DNA of 64,000 bases from Actinomyces trachealis (lineage in GTDB: Bacteria; Actinomycetota; Actinomycetes; Actinomycetales; Actinomycetaceae). Below the pieces are notes generated by a model, which made no database searches, was not told the DNA's origin, and saw nothing but the letters and a program-made list of their open reading frames with translations. Both the position numbers and the translations under genes were made by a program. Each line of letters opens with the position of its first letter. Position 1 is the first letter of the stretch. Shown here piece by piece: positions 53,571-63,883 of the stretch. The DNA lies in NCBI RefSeq assembly GCF_015711475.1, contig NZ_CP065027.1, positions 2,046,001 to 2,110,000 of the forward strand, in the 5' to 3' direction.

Positions 53571-53710
53571 AACAACTCATTTGCAAGTTGTAGCTGGTTG
53601 CGTCCCTTAATAAGACAACGGTTGGCAAATGATCAACTTTGCTTGAAAATGGGGTCACTCCGTGCGTGACGGTTCCCCCTGTCCTCCTTAATGACCACAA
53701 GGACGTGATC

Positions 53711-56700
53711 ATGCAATTCCCGCCTGCCCAAAAGTCTCCCCCATCCCTCTACTCCAAGACCCGTGCCTGGCTCTGCCATCTGGTGGTGCTGTCTCTGGCC
53801 CTCCTTAGCCTGTCCCCAGTCCTGTTGGGCACACCCGCCACCGCCGCCACCGGTGACGCCCTCGACCTGGTTTTTTCTGGTTCCTTCTCCAACGGCAACA
53901 CTTACACCGCCGCCCAGGGCGAAGCGAAGGAAGGCCTTCTGGAGCGGGTAGCTGGCACCGAGACCCAGGGTGAGTTCGGCACCCTGAAGCTGCCTGGCGG
54001 GTCTACTGGCGTGCGTTTCACCGCCACCAGGCAGTCCCTGGCACCCGATGGTGGCGCCAATGCCACCGGCTCCTTCCGCGCCGAGATGCTGGTGACCCCC
54101 AGTGCTGGCAACCAGGCAAACCTGGCCACCTGGTTCTCCGCAGGCGGCAACATCTTTGTCCGCTCCCAGGGCGGCAGCCTGGTCTACGGCTTCTCTAGCC
54201 TTGACGGCTCCAGCTGGAGCGATCACAAGACCTCCGTCACCCTGCCGGAGCCTGGCAAGACTCACCTACTGCGCCTCACCTACTCCGGCAGCACTGGCAG
54301 CACCACCATGAGCCTCTCGGTCGACGGCGGCCCTGAGACGGTAGTTGAGTCGCCCCTGCCCGCGCGGCTCAGTGATGGCCTGTCCTCCGTCTACGGCTAC
54401 GGCTACGAGGTGAACCCAGATGGCCAAGGGCGTGGCGCCGCTGGCACCCTCAACCGCATCCGTCTGACCGCCGCCACTTCCCCCTGGGGCTACGAGGTCC
54501 CTACACCTGAGGCCCCCGCCCCCGAGGACGACTGCGAGATCGGCACCATTGAGCCTGGCAACCGCATCGCCGTCTCAGCGGAAGACTGCACGGCACGTAT
54601 CCGAGCCAAAGCCTCCGCCTCCCGCCCCACCAGGGCGCAGGCTGACTTCCTGGACGCGGGGCTGACCGCCTTCCTGCACTTCAACGTCAACACGTTCACC
54701 GGCTCCGAGTGGGGCTGGGGCAACGAGGACCCCAATGTCTTCAACCCCAGCGACCTGGACACCGACCAGTGGGCCAAAACCCTGTCTGAGGCAGGCTTCC
54801 GCTACGCGATCCTCACCGTCAAGCACCACGACGGCTTCACCCTGTTCCCCTCCCGGTATACCAGCCACGACGTCGAGGCCACCAGCTGGGAGAACGGTAA
54901 GGGGGACGTGGTGCGCCGCTTCGTGGATTCCGCCCACAAACACAACTTGAAGGTGGGCTTCTACCTGTCCCCTGCTGACTCCTACCAAGAGCGTCAGGGT
55001 GTCTACGGCAACGGCAAGCCCAAGGTTGAGCGCACCATCCCCACACTCGTGGACGGCGACACCCGCACCGGCAAGATCGGCAGCCCCGAGTACCCCGGCA
55101 GCTACCAGTACAAGGCTACCGACTACGGTGCCCTGTTCCTCAACACCATCTACGAGCTGATGACCCAGTACGGTCCGGTGGACGAGATGTGGTTCGACGG
55201 CGCCAACGGCAACACCAGCCACACTGAAAACTACGACTTCCAGGCGTACTTCAACCTAATCCACACGCTGCAACCCAATACACTGATCGCTGTGGCCGGG
55301 CCGGATGTGCGTTGGGTGGGCAACGAGGGCGGCCTAGCCCGCTCCGCCGAGTGGAGCCCGCAGGCCGTTAAGGCCTATGACAATGGCCGCCTGATCTCTG
55401 TGCCCTCGGAGACAGCCTCTGACCTGGGCTCCTCCGCTTCCATAGTCCAGCAGGTCAAGGCTGGGGCCGCCACGGAGATCCACTGGTACCCGGCGGAGGC
55501 TGACGTCTCCATCCACGACGGGTGGTTCTGGCACGATGAGCAGCAGCCCAAGAGTGTCAGCCAGCTCATGGACATCTACAAGCGCTCCTACGGACGCAAC
55601 TCCGTACTGTTGCTGAATATCCCGCCAAACAAGGCGGGGCAGATCGACCAGCGCGATGTCACCCGTTTACGGGAGTGGACGGCCGCCCGCAGTGCTGCGT
55701 TCAGTGACGACGCCGCCCTGGGACGCCCTGCCTCCATCAGCCTGGGGGGCCAGACCATTACTGACGCCACCCTGACTGACGGATCTACCCGCACCTCAGC
55801 CCCGAATGCCTCTGGCACCACCAGCGGCACCTGGACGGTGGAGCTGGCGGACTCAACCCGCTTGTCCTCCGTGCTGGTGGCCGAGGACACCCTGGGCCAC
55901 GGCCAGCAGGTGGAGTCCTTCACCGTAGAACTCCGCAACGGCGGCACCTGGCGGACGGTTGCCTCCCAGCCGAATATTGGGGCGCACCGTATTGTGACCT
56001 TCCCGGAGCAGGACGCCGACGCCGTGCGTGTAACCGTGAACTCGGCGCGCGGTCCAGTACACCTTTCCGAGCTGCGAGCCTTCCGCGCGGGCGCGGCCGC
56101 CATGCCCACGACTTTGTACGTGGACACCTCTGCGGCCACCTCTGGCCCGGGCACGCAGGACAGCCCGATCGCCAACCTGGAGCAGCTGCGTTCCATGACC
56201 CTGCCCACCGGTACCACGGTGCTGTTCAAGCGTGGCAGCACGCTCACTGGGGCTTTGCAGCTGTGGGGCTACGGCACTGCTGAGCAGCCCATCAAGGTGG
56301 GCCTTTACGGTGAGGGCGCTGAGCCCGTGGTGCAGCTCGACGGCGTCAAGGCGACGACGCTTGGTGCTGCACTAGAGGAGCTGGGCCTGAAGGCCGCTGG
56401 CTGGGCCATGGATGAGGCCCCGCAGCCGGAGCCGACGCCGACGTCGACGCCGGAGCCTGTGCCGACGGGTACTGGTGTGCCGGTGCCGGTGCCTGTGGTG
56501 ATGCCTGCTTATGTGGCTAAGGTGCAGGCCAGCTCATCTGGGTTGGTACTCAAGGGTGATTGGGATGGTGATGGCAAGGACACTTATGCGGTGCGTGTGG
56601 GTACCCGGGTGGTGTTCTACAACGAGAACCGTATTGATGCTCCGGTGTATGCCTCGATCTCGATTGGGCGTGGTGGTGACCAGGTGTTGGTTGGTGATTG

Positions 56701-56860
56701 GGATGGTGATGGCAAGGACACGTTGGCGTTGCGTCGTGGTAAGGCGGTGTTCTACCAGACCAGTTTGACTGGTACGGCTACCACCAAGGAGGTGTTGGGG
56801 GCTGGTGCGGTCAAGGTTGTCACTGAGGGTGGCAGGGACAAGGTCGTGCTGACCAAGTGA
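53711..56860 (+). CDS. secreted alpha-L-fucosidase (GH29), multidomain
   Basis: A 1049-residue exported glycosidase. Signal peptide to about residue 45 (LVVLSLALLSLSPVLLGTPATA). A concanavalin-like domain spans about 50-255. The GH29 catalytic domain covers about 300-650: AILTVKHHDGFTLFPSRYTS and PVDEMWFDGANGNTSHTENY (nucleophile Asp). A discoidin-like F5/8 module follows (WTVELADSTRLSSVLVAEDT), then a short beta-helix-like part (LYVDTSAATSGPGTQDSPIA) and a C-terminal repeat region with two DWDGDGKDT blade motifs. No sorting signal is present. It releases fucose from host glycans. The ATG at 53711 leads straight into the signal peptide. Confidence 0.9.
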   Translation: MQFPPAQKSPPSLYSKTRAWLCHLVVLSLALLSLSPVLLGTPATAATGDALDLVFSGSFSNGNTYTAAQGEAKEGLLERVAGTETQGEFGTLKLPGGSTGVRFTATRQSLAPDGGANATGSFRAEMLVTPSAGNQANLATWFSAGGNIFVRSQGGSLVYGFSSLDGSSWSDHKTSVTLPEPGKTHLLRLTYSGSTGSTTMSLSVDGGPETVVESPLPARLSDGLSSVYGYGYEVNPDGQGRGAAGTLNRIRLTAATSPWGYEVPTPEAPAPEDDCEIGTIEPGNRIAVSAEDCTARIRAKASASRPTRAQADFLDAGLTAFLHFNVNTFTGSEWGWGNEDPNVFNPSDLDTDQWAKTLSEAGFRYAILTVKHHDGFTLFPSRYTSHDVEATSWENGKGDVVRRFVDSAHKHNLKVGFYLSPADSYQERQGVYGNGKPKVERTIPTLVDGDTRTGKIGSPEYPGSYQYKATDYGALFLNTIYELMTQYGPVDEMWFDGANGNTSHTENYDFQAYFNLIHTLQPNTLIAVAGPDVRWVGNEGGLARSAEWSPQAVKAYDNGRLISVPSETASDLGSSASIVQQVKAGAATEIHWYPAEADVSIHDGWFWHDEQQPKSVSQLMDIYKRSYGRNSVLLLNIPPNKAGQIDQRDVTRLREWTAARSAAFSDDAALGRPASISLGGQTITDATLTDGSTRTSAPNASGTTSGTWTVELADSTRLSSVLVAEDTLGHGQQVESFTVELRNGGTWRTVASQPNIGAHRIVTFPEQDADAVRVTVNSARGPVHLSELRAFRAGAAAMPTTLYVDTSAATSGPGTQDSPIANLEQLRSMTLPTGTTVLFKRGSTLTGALQLWGYGTAEQPIKVGLYGEGAEPVVQLDGVKATTLGAALEELGLKAAGWAMDEAPQPEPTPTSTPEPVPTGTGVPVPVPVVMPAYVAKVQASSSGLVLKGDWDGDGKDTYAVRVGTRVVFYNENRIDAPVYASISIGRGGDQVLVGDWDGDGKDTLALRRGKAVFYQTSLTGTATTKEVLGAGAVKVVTEGGRDKVVLTK
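56555..56721 (+). repeat. 29-bp direct repeat coding for DWDGDGKDT blades
   Basis: Identical 29-base copies at 56555-56583 and 56693-56721 encode the D-x-D-x-D-G metal-loop motif of VCBS/FG-GAP-like blades. From about 56480 codons shift to GAT, GGT, GTG and TTG, unlike the C-ending codons of the catalytic domain. Confidence 0.8.
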
Positions 56861-56941
56861 TCATCTGATCGTGGTTCTAGGCCGCGGGTAGTGGCTGGGC
56901 TGACGGCCCGGGCTGACAGCTCTTAACCACAAACAACCACC

Positions 56942-56989
56942 TGGGCCCGGTGAGTCTCCCCCCAACCAAGGGGAAACCCACCGGGCCCA
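56942..56989. terminator. bidirectional hairpin terminator
   Basis: TGGGCCCGGTG (56942-56952) and CACCGGGCCCA (56979-56989) pair, with an inner CCCC/GGGG stem, between the convergent fucosidase and pth genes. Confidence 0.75.
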
Positions 56990-57000
56990 ACCGCAGCAAT

Positions 57001-57597
57001 TCAAGCCGTGTGCAACTGCTGCTGCGCCGCCTCAAACCCCAAGGTCACAACCCTCTCGACGGCGTCAGCCGCCTGCTCCAAGGTCACGCCCAGCGCGTCG
57101 CGCTCCCGCACCGGAAAGTCAGAGAGCACGTAGTCGGCGGGATCCTGGCGGCCTGGCGGGCGCCCAATCCCGACCCGCAACCGCATGTAGTCGCGCGTAT
57201 CAAAAGCGGAGGAGATAGAACGCAGGCCGTTGTGCCCGCCTTCGCCGCCACCGCGCTTGAGCCGCAGCTCGTGGGCGGGCAGGTCCAGTTCGTCATGGAT
57301 GACCAGCAAACGCGCAGCCGGGTCCACGCCGTAGAACTGCGCCAGCGCCTTGACTGGCCCACCGGCCAGGTTCATGAAGGAGGCGGGTTTGGCCAGCAGC
57401 ACCCGAGGGCCGGGCGCTCCCCCAGGCAACATGCCCAGCCGCACCTCAGCGAGCTCGGCGCGGGCCTTGTGGCGGGTAAACCGAGACCCGGCACGCCCCG
57501 CAAGCACGTCGATGACCATGTAGCCGACGTTGTGGCGGTTTTTGGCGTACCGGGCCTCCGGGTTCCCCAGCCCCACAATGAGCCAGGGGTCACTCAT
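57001..57597 (-). CDS. pth: peptidyl-tRNA hydrolase
   Basis: A 198-residue esterase that frees tRNA from prematurely released peptidyl-tRNA. LIVGLGNPEARYAKNRHNVG holds the catalytic His; LLAKPASFMNLAGGPVKALA, LLVIHDELDLPAHELRLKRG, GGGEGGHNGLRSISSAFDT and RLRVGIGRPPG are the family motifs. The ATG at 57597 follows GGAGG. The gene follows rplY (ctc) in the same direction, a classical actinobacterial pairing. Confidence 0.96.
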   Translation of the reverse strand: MSDPWLIVGLGNPEARYAKNRHNVGYMVIDVLAGRAGSRFTRHKARAELAEVRLGMLPGGAPGPRVLLAKPASFMNLAGGPVKALAQFYGVDPAARLLVIHDELDLPAHELRLKRGGGEGGHNGLRSISSAFDTRDYMRLRVGIGRPPGRQDPADYVLSDFPVRERDALGVTLEQAADAVERVVTLGFEAAQQQLHTA

Positions 57598-57628
57598 GGT
57601 GCCTCCTTGGTCAGGTGCCCCAGGGGCG

Positions 57629-58231
57629 TCACTCAGCCTCAGCGGCGGGGGCCTCAGCGGCAGCCTCGGGCGCCTCTGCGGTGACGGCGTTCTCGTCAGC
57701 CACGTTGACCACGCCGGTCTCGGCGTCAGCGAGAGCCTCAACGCCCTCGGGGAGCTTGAGGTCAGCGACTGTGATCATGGTGCCGCCAGCCACGCCGGTG
57801 ACGTCCACCTCGACGACCTCGGGGATAGCGACGGCGGGGGCGGAGACGGCCAGGTGGGCAGATTCGATCATATGGATGGTGCCGGGCTCGGCCTCACCGA
57901 TGACGGTCACGGGGACCTCAACCTCAACGCGCTCGTTGCGGTTGACCAGCAGGAAGTCGACGTGCTGTACGCCGGGGCGGATGGGGTGGCGCTGCACGGC
58001 CTTGGTGAGGGTGAGCAGCTTCTCGCCGTCGATGTCCAGCTCGATCAGGGCGTTCTCATTGCCGCGCAGAGCCAGGGCGGTGGCGTGGGCGGGCAGCAGG
58101 ACATGGCGGGGCTCAGAGCCGTGGCCGTAGACGACGGCGGGCACGAGGCCGTCACGGCGGGCCTGGCGGGAGGCTCCCTTGCCGTAGTTGGTGCGGTCCT
58201 GGGCGGTGAGCTTGATGGCGTCGTGAGCCAT
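57629..58231 (-). CDS. rplY: 50S ribosomal protein L25 / general stress protein Ctc
   Basis: A 200-residue long-form L25 that binds 5S rRNA. The N-terminal L25 domain (LTAQDRTNYGKGASRQARRD; LVPAVVYGHGSEPRHVLL; QRHPIRPGVQHVDFLLVNRN) is followed by the TL5/Ctc beta domain (VEVPVTVIGEAEPG; VEVDVTGVAGGTMITVADLK) and an Ala/Glu-rich acidic tail. It is upstream of pth with 31 bases between, so likely co-transcribed. Confidence 0.95.
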   Translation of the reverse strand: MAHDAIKLTAQDRTNYGKGASRQARRDGLVPAVVYGHGSEPRHVLLPAHATALALRGNENALIELDIDGEKLLTLTKAVQRHPIRPGVQHVDFLLVNRNERVEVEVPVTVIGEAEPGTIHMIESAHLAVSAPAVAIPEVVEVDVTGVAGGTMITVADLKLPEGVEALADAETGVVNVADENAVTAEAPEAAAEAPAAEAE

Positions 58232-58415
58232 GTGGTTCTCCTCGGTCAGGCGGGAAGCTGGCCCCGCGTAATTGGTGGGCCCGGGGCGCGTCAACGCGCA
58301 GCACCTTGCAGGCACCACCACGTCGATAACGGATACACGCGCTGGGCGCGTGTCCCTCGCCGGGGCAACAGCCACACACTACCGGACGGCGTCGGAGTCC
58401 TAAACGCGAGCCTGC

Positions 58416-59408
58416 TCACGCCTGGGCGTCACCGACGCCTGTACCGCTGGCTGTGGCGGCAGCCCGCACGACCGCAACAGGCAGCTGCCCGGGCGCGGAG
58501 GCGCAGGCCCCAGCGGTGGCGAAGCTCAAGGCGGAGCCCATGCGCCATCCCTGTAGTCGGGTGATGGCGCCCAGCTCCCCCATGCCGATGACCACCACCG
58601 GCACCTCCAGCTCGGCGCGGGCCTGCACGGTCAGGGCCAGCAGCCGCACCACCTCCTCAGGTTCAGCGGGCATGACGGCGATCTTGGCCACCTGTGCCCC
58701 ACCGGCCTGCATCTGCCGCAGCCGCTCCAGCAGCACCGCGTCCGGGGGCACCTGTTGAAAGTCGTGGCTGGAGCCCACCACCGCGATGCCCTGGGCGGCA
58801 GCCTGGCGGGCGATCTGCGGCAGGCAGCCGCGCGCTAGCTCGACGTCGACGGCGGCCACGGCAGTGACACCGCGCGCGAGCCCCGCAAGCACGGCACCCA
58901 GCAGTGCGGCGTAGGCGGCGTCGTCTACCGCCAGGCCGCCGCCTTCGGCACCGGTGCGGAAAGTCAGTAGCACTGGCAACATCCCACCGGCACCGCCTAC
59001 AGCGCCACCTGCGGTGACGGCGGCGGTGGTGGCGGTGACGGCCTCAACAACCCGCAAGGTCTCGCGGGCCAGTGCCTCCGGCGCGACGGCAGCACTACAC
59101 GCGGCCAGCAGGTCGGCCCGCAACTCCACCAGGTCTGCCCCAGCCGCCTGCGCGGCCTGGGTCTGCGCGGCGCAGGCGACGGCGTCGGCCCCCGTGGTGG
59201 CCACGGCGATCACCGGGCGGGCACCTCCGACCAGCAGCTCACCCCACCAGTCCGGACGGGCGCAAGCAGGGGAGCCCGGCTCGCGCAGGCCCCGCGCCGC
59301 GAGCAGCTCACGTGCAGCCGCGAGCACCTGGGCATCAGCGACCGCAACGCCAGCAGCCACACCAACAGGCCTGCCTTGAACATTCCCGCCGCCGCTACCT
59401 TGACTCAT
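58416..59408 (-). CDS. aroD: type I 3-dehydroquinate dehydratase
   Basis: A 330-residue shikimate-pathway enzyme. After a 70-residue variable leader come VIAVATTGADAVACAAQTQA, ADLVELRADLL, a Gly/Ala-rich insert around 130-145, VVGSSHDFQQVPP (catalytic His) and GAQVAKIAVMPAEPEEVVRL (Schiff-base Lys). SALSFATAGACASAPGQLPV closes the barrel. It is longer than usual (225-255) because of the leader and inserts. Its ATG begins one base after the ppx/gppA stop, so the two are translationally coupled. Confidence 0.9.
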   Translation of the reverse strand: MSQGSGGGNVQGRPVGVAAGVAVADAQVLAAARELLAARGLREPGSPACARPDWWGELLVGGARPVIAVATTGADAVACAAQTQAAQAAGADLVELRADLLAACSAAVAPEALARETLRVVEAVTATTAAVTAGGAVGGAGGMLPVLLTFRTGAEGGGLAVDDAAYAALLGAVLAGLARGVTAVAAVDVELARGCLPQIARQAAAQGIAVVGSSHDFQQVPPDAVLLERLRQMQAGGAQVAKIAVMPAEPEEVVRLLALTVQARAELEVPVVVIGMGELGAITRLQGWRMGSALSFATAGACASAPGQLPVAVVRAAATASGTGVGDAQA

Positions 59409-59409
59409 C

Positions 59410-60372
59410 TCAAACCAATCGCTGGGCCAAGTCCAAGGCAATGCCGTCCAGTATGTCGTGCGCGGAGGTGACGGTCTCAGTCACCGGGTGGCTGGTGGCG
59501 GAGGTGGCCGCCACGACCCGATGCACCACCTCGCTCCAAATCAGCGCCCCGGCCGCGATCACATCGCGCCGCCCCACGGACAGGAAGGTCATAGCTTCAC
59601 GCTCACCCGGGGTCGAGTGCAACAGAGCGTCGCAAGAGGCCAGCACCTGCTCCACCGGGAGCACGGCCCCGGAGACGCGCTCAGGCTGCCAGCCCTCACA
59701 GCCCAGGGCGTGCGAGGTGACGGTGGTGATAGTGCCAGCTAGCCCCACCAGGCAGTGCGCAGTGGACAAGTCCACTACCTTCACGGCCTCATCGAGTAGC
59801 CCACGCACCTGCGCGCGCGCTGCAACCTCCGCAGCCGCAGAGACGCCGTCGGCCAGGAAACGTTCGGTGATGCGCACAGAGCCGGTGTTCAAGCTAACGG
59901 CGGCGCTCGGCGTCTCCTGCCCGAGGGCCAGTTCAGTGGAGCCGCCCCCCAAGTCCACCACCAGGTGCGCACCGCCGACGGGTGCCACACCAAGTAGGGA
60001 TCCGGAGAAGGACAGACGGGCCTCCTCTTGGCCACTGATGACCTCCGGCTCCACGCCTAGCCGCGAGAGAACACCGTCTATGAAGGCCTGACGGTTGCGA
60101 GCGTCGCGGGTAGCGGAAGTGGCGATAAAGCGCCGGTGCTGCACGCCCAGTTCCTCGCACTTGCGGGCGTAGCCGGAGACGGCCTGCAGGGTTCGCCATA
60201 GGGCGTCGGGGTCAAACTCGCCGGTGCGGTCCACCCCCTGCCCTAGGCGGACGATCTGGTTGCGCCGCTCCACCGGCTCAAGGACCACCCTGCCGTCGGG
60301 GGTCCTGGTGACGTCAGCGACAAGCAGACGGATCGTGTTAGTGCCACAGTCGATCGCAGCGACCCGAGTCAT
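59410..60372 (-). CDS. Ppx/GppA-type phosphatase
   Basis: A 320-residue ASKHA-fold exopolyphosphatase / pppGpp phosphatase. VAAIDCGTNTIRLLVADV is the first phosphate-binding loop, ISGQEEARLSFSGSLL carries the catalytic Glu region, and HLVVDLGGGSTELAL the second loop. The short form without a C-terminal HD domain is typical of actinobacterial Ppx1. It may work with the PPK2 encoded at 37548. It is upstream of aroD in the same operon, after DUF501. Confidence 0.92.
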   Translation of the reverse strand: MTRVAAIDCGTNTIRLLVADVTRTPDGRVVLEPVERRNQIVRLGQGVDRTGEFDPDALWRTLQAVSGYARKCEELGVQHRRFIATSATRDARNRQAFIDGVLSRLGVEPEVISGQEEARLSFSGSLLGVAPVGGAHLVVDLGGGSTELALGQETPSAAVSLNTGSVRITERFLADGVSAAAEVAARAQVRGLLDEAVKVVDLSTAHCLVGLAGTITTVTSHALGCEGWQPERVSGAVLPVEQVLASCDALLHSTPGEREAMTFLSVGRRDVIAAGALIWSEVVHRVVAATSATSHPVTETVTSAHDILDGIALDLAQRLV

Positions 60373-60395
60373 AAGGCTCCTTGTGGTCAGTTGGT

Positions 60396-60989
60396 TCAAC
60401 AGGCGCAGCGAGATGTGTCCCACATGCCGCGTGCCTTGAGGATTTCCAGGGTGCGGTCCCCGATGGGGTTCACGCCGGGGCCAGCTGCCAGCGTGTGCCC
60501 CAGCAGGGCGTGCAGGCACTTGACGCGAGTGGGCATGCCGCCAGCGCTGACGCCCGCAATCTCTGTGGGGCTGCCCAGTTCGGCGCGCCGCTCCAGATAG
60601 TGCTGGTGGGCGCGGGCGTATGCGGCCGCCAGCTCGGGGTTTTCCGCCAGCTCGGCGTTCAGCTGGTCCATAAGGTGCTCGGCCTCCAGGGTAGAGCAGC
60701 CTTTCACTGCAGCGGGGTGCGTCAGGTAGTAGCTGGTGGGGAAGGGAGAGCCGTCAGGGAGGCGGGGAGCGGTGCGCACCACGGTGGGGCGCCCGCACAC
60801 GCAGCGGGCAGCGATGCCGACGACGCCGCGTGGTACCCGTCCGAGCTGTTCTTGCAGCGCCTGCAGGTCGGCGTCACTCACTGTGGTGCTGGGGGCGGAG
60901 GCTGCGTCAGTGTTGGGGCTGACCAGCTGGTGGGTGTTGGCCTGGCCTGCTGCGTTTGCGCCGGTGGTGGGGCCGGGGATGGCGGTCAC
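60396..60989 (-). CDS. DUF501 family protein
   Basis: A 197-residue cytosolic protein. VSDADLQALQEQLGRVPRGV, RCVCGRPTVVRTAPRLPDGS, PFPTSYYLTHPAAVKGCSTL and LGSPTEIAGVSAGGMPTRVK are the DUF501 motifs. The Cys pair and the late Cys (VKCLHALLGH; TSRCAC) could bind metal. The function is unknown, but its place between the FtsB-like gene and ppx/gppA is conserved in actinobacteria. Its ATG overlaps the previous stop by four bases. Confidence 0.9.
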   Translation of the reverse strand: MTAIPGPTTGANAAGQANTHQLVSPNTDAASAPSTTVSDADLQALQEQLGRVPRGVVGIAARCVCGRPTVVRTAPRLPDGSPFPTSYYLTHPAAVKGCSTLEAEHLMDQLNAELAENPELAAAYARAHQHYLERRAELGSPTEIAGVSAGGMPTRVKCLHALLGHTLAAGPGVNPIGDRTLEILKARGMWDTSRCAC

Positions 60990-61699
60990 GGCGTCTCCTG
61001 GGTGCTGGGGCCTTCAGTGGGGGCAAGGGTTGGGACGGTGGGGGCTGTGGAGGTTGCCGGGGTGGTGGGTGTGCCACTGGGGGCGGGGGTGGCCGTCGGG
61101 CTGGCTGTGGGCCGGGGGCGGGAGGCTTCGCGCACGGAGTCGGTTAGCGTCACATACCAGGGCTCAGCTGACTGGCTGGGGCTGGCGTCGCCGTCGGTGT
61201 TCTGCTTGGTCTCCAGCTCCTCCGCCCCAACGACGACGTAGCTGGTCTCACCGGGCATCACGTAGCCTAGGCGCTCGCGAGCTTGGGAGCGGGCGTAGGC
61301 GTCGTCATCCCATTTGGCGAGTTCTTGCGCTAGGGCGGACTGGGTGGCCTGGGCTTTTGCGAGTTCTTTCTTGGCGTCGGCGTATTCGGCGCGCTGTATC
61401 AGGAACTGGCGGGCTGCGGGCCCCACGATCATGGCGGCGAAAGCGAGAACGAGCACCAAGGTCACCAGTCGGTAGGAGACAGTGAAGCCAGAGTTGCCGC
61501 CAATGCGGAGGCGTCCGGGGCTTGTGGCGGTTCTAACAGTGGTGGGGGTTCGTTTGCTGTTGTGCTCAGCGTCGGCTGGACGGGCACTGGTCTCCCGGCG
61601 GGTTGTCTTGGCTGCCGGGGAAGCTTTGGTGCCGGGCGCACGGCGGCTCGTACCCAGGCGGTTGCCGGGGCGGGCTGGTGCTGGGCGGCGGGGGCTCAC
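60986..61699 (-). CDS. septum formation initiator (FtsB/DivIC-like) protein
   Basis: A 237-residue bitopic membrane protein. Residues 1-75 form a basic Lys/Arg/Ala/Thr cytosolic tail; one helix (VTLVLVLAFAAMIVGPAA) is followed by a coiled coil (YADAKKELAKAQATQSALAQ) and the FtsB/DivIC motif AYARSQARERLGYVMPGETS. The C-terminus is a Pro/Thr-rich extension. It links FtsL/FtsQ partners in the divisome. Lies between eno and DUF501. Confidence 0.9.
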   Translation of the reverse strand: MSPRRPAPARPGNRLGTSRRAPGTKASPAAKTTRRETSARPADAEHNSKRTPTTVRTATSPGRLRIGGNSGFTVSYRLVTLVLVLAFAAMIVGPAARQFLIQRAEYADAKKELAKAQATQSALAQELAKWDDDAYARSQARERLGYVMPGETSYVVVGAEELETKQNTDGDASPSQSAEPWYVTLTDSVREASRPRPTASPTATPAPSGTPTTPATSTAPTVPTLAPTEGPSTQETP

Positions 61700-61792
61700 A
61701 GAGTCGATACTGCCTCACCGGGAGGTTGCCTGCACCTGCTGCTAGGGCGCGTCGCCCTGTGGGGCTGGTGACGCACTGGCCCCGCAGAAAAC

Positions 61793-61825
61793 CGGCCGGT
61801 CCCCGCCAAGCGCGAGGACCGGCCG
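61793..61825 (-). terminator. terminator after eno
   Basis: CGGCCGGTCC (61793-61802) pairs with GGACCGGCCG (61816-61825); on the minus strand the hairpin is followed by GTTTTC, a rho-independent layout, about 55 bases past the eno stop. Confidence 0.8.
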
Positions 61826-61880
61826 ATCCAGTGAGTGGCTCAGCGGCTCAGGGCCGCTGCCGCCACCGCTGCTTGCAGGC

Positions 61881-63191
<1,311 letters not shown>

Positions 63192-63325
63192 CTATTGCGC
63201 TCTAAGCCTACCGACACCGCACCTCCGCCACGAGGGTCATAGGCCCTGGGCTGCGTTCACCACGGGCGAGCGAAGCTCCCACCTGCCACTAGCAGCCACC
63301 CCGCCAGCGACCGCAGGGACAGGTA

Positions 63326-63883
63326 TCAGCGCCCCTGGCTGGGGGCCTGCTGTGCCGGGTTGGCGATCCAGGGGCGTTCGGTATAGCGGGGCGAGATCTT
63401 GTGCTGGGAGTGCATCCGTACGTCCTGGAACTTGGCCTTGACCCGTTGCATCTGCTCAGGGTCCAAGGTCTTGAACTTCTCAGCCAGGGTCAGCTGCCGC
63501 GTAACCTGCTGCGCCGCTGGAGAGAGCTCGGGCACGTGCTGGCCCACGGAGTCAAAGAGGTTCTTGGTGAAGGTGCTGACTTCCGCGTCAGATACGGTCA
63601 CACCCTCGGTCTTCATGACGTCTTCCAGGACCGGGTAGTCCAACAAGAAGCTGAGCACCATATTGCGGCCCACCTGTAGCGCAGACAGCTCTGTGACAGC
63701 GTTGGAAACGTCCTGCTCGCTCACTGACACGGACACCGGCTGGCCAGCAGAGTCAGTGAAGGACTCAACAGCGGCGACGCCGGGGTGGATGTCGCATCCT
63801 CCCAGCAGCACGAGGGCGATCAGGACGGCACTTGCGGGCCGGGCCACGCGGGAGAGGGCGGCGTGGACGGGGCGAGAGGTCAC
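63326..63883 (-). CDS. lipoprotein with SurA-like N-terminal domain
   Basis: A 185-residue secreted protein. The signal ends at a lipobox (LIALVLLGGC, Cys about residue 30). VSVSEQDVSNAVTELSALQV and VMKTEGVTVSDAEVSTFTKN resemble the helical peptide-binding domain of SurA/trigger-factor-like chaperones; no parvulin domain follows. A role in folding or quality control of exported proteins is inference. GGAGAAGAAA precedes the start. Confidence 0.8.
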   Translation of the reverse strand: MTSRPVHAALSRVARPASAVLIALVLLGGCDIHPGVAAVESFTDSAGQPVSVSVSEQDVSNAVTELSALQVGRNMVLSFLLDYPVLEDVMKTEGVTVSDAEVSTFTKNLFDSVGQHVPELSPAAQQVTRQLTLAEKFKTLDPEQMQRVKAKFQDVRMHSQHKISPRYTERPWIANPAQQAPSQGR

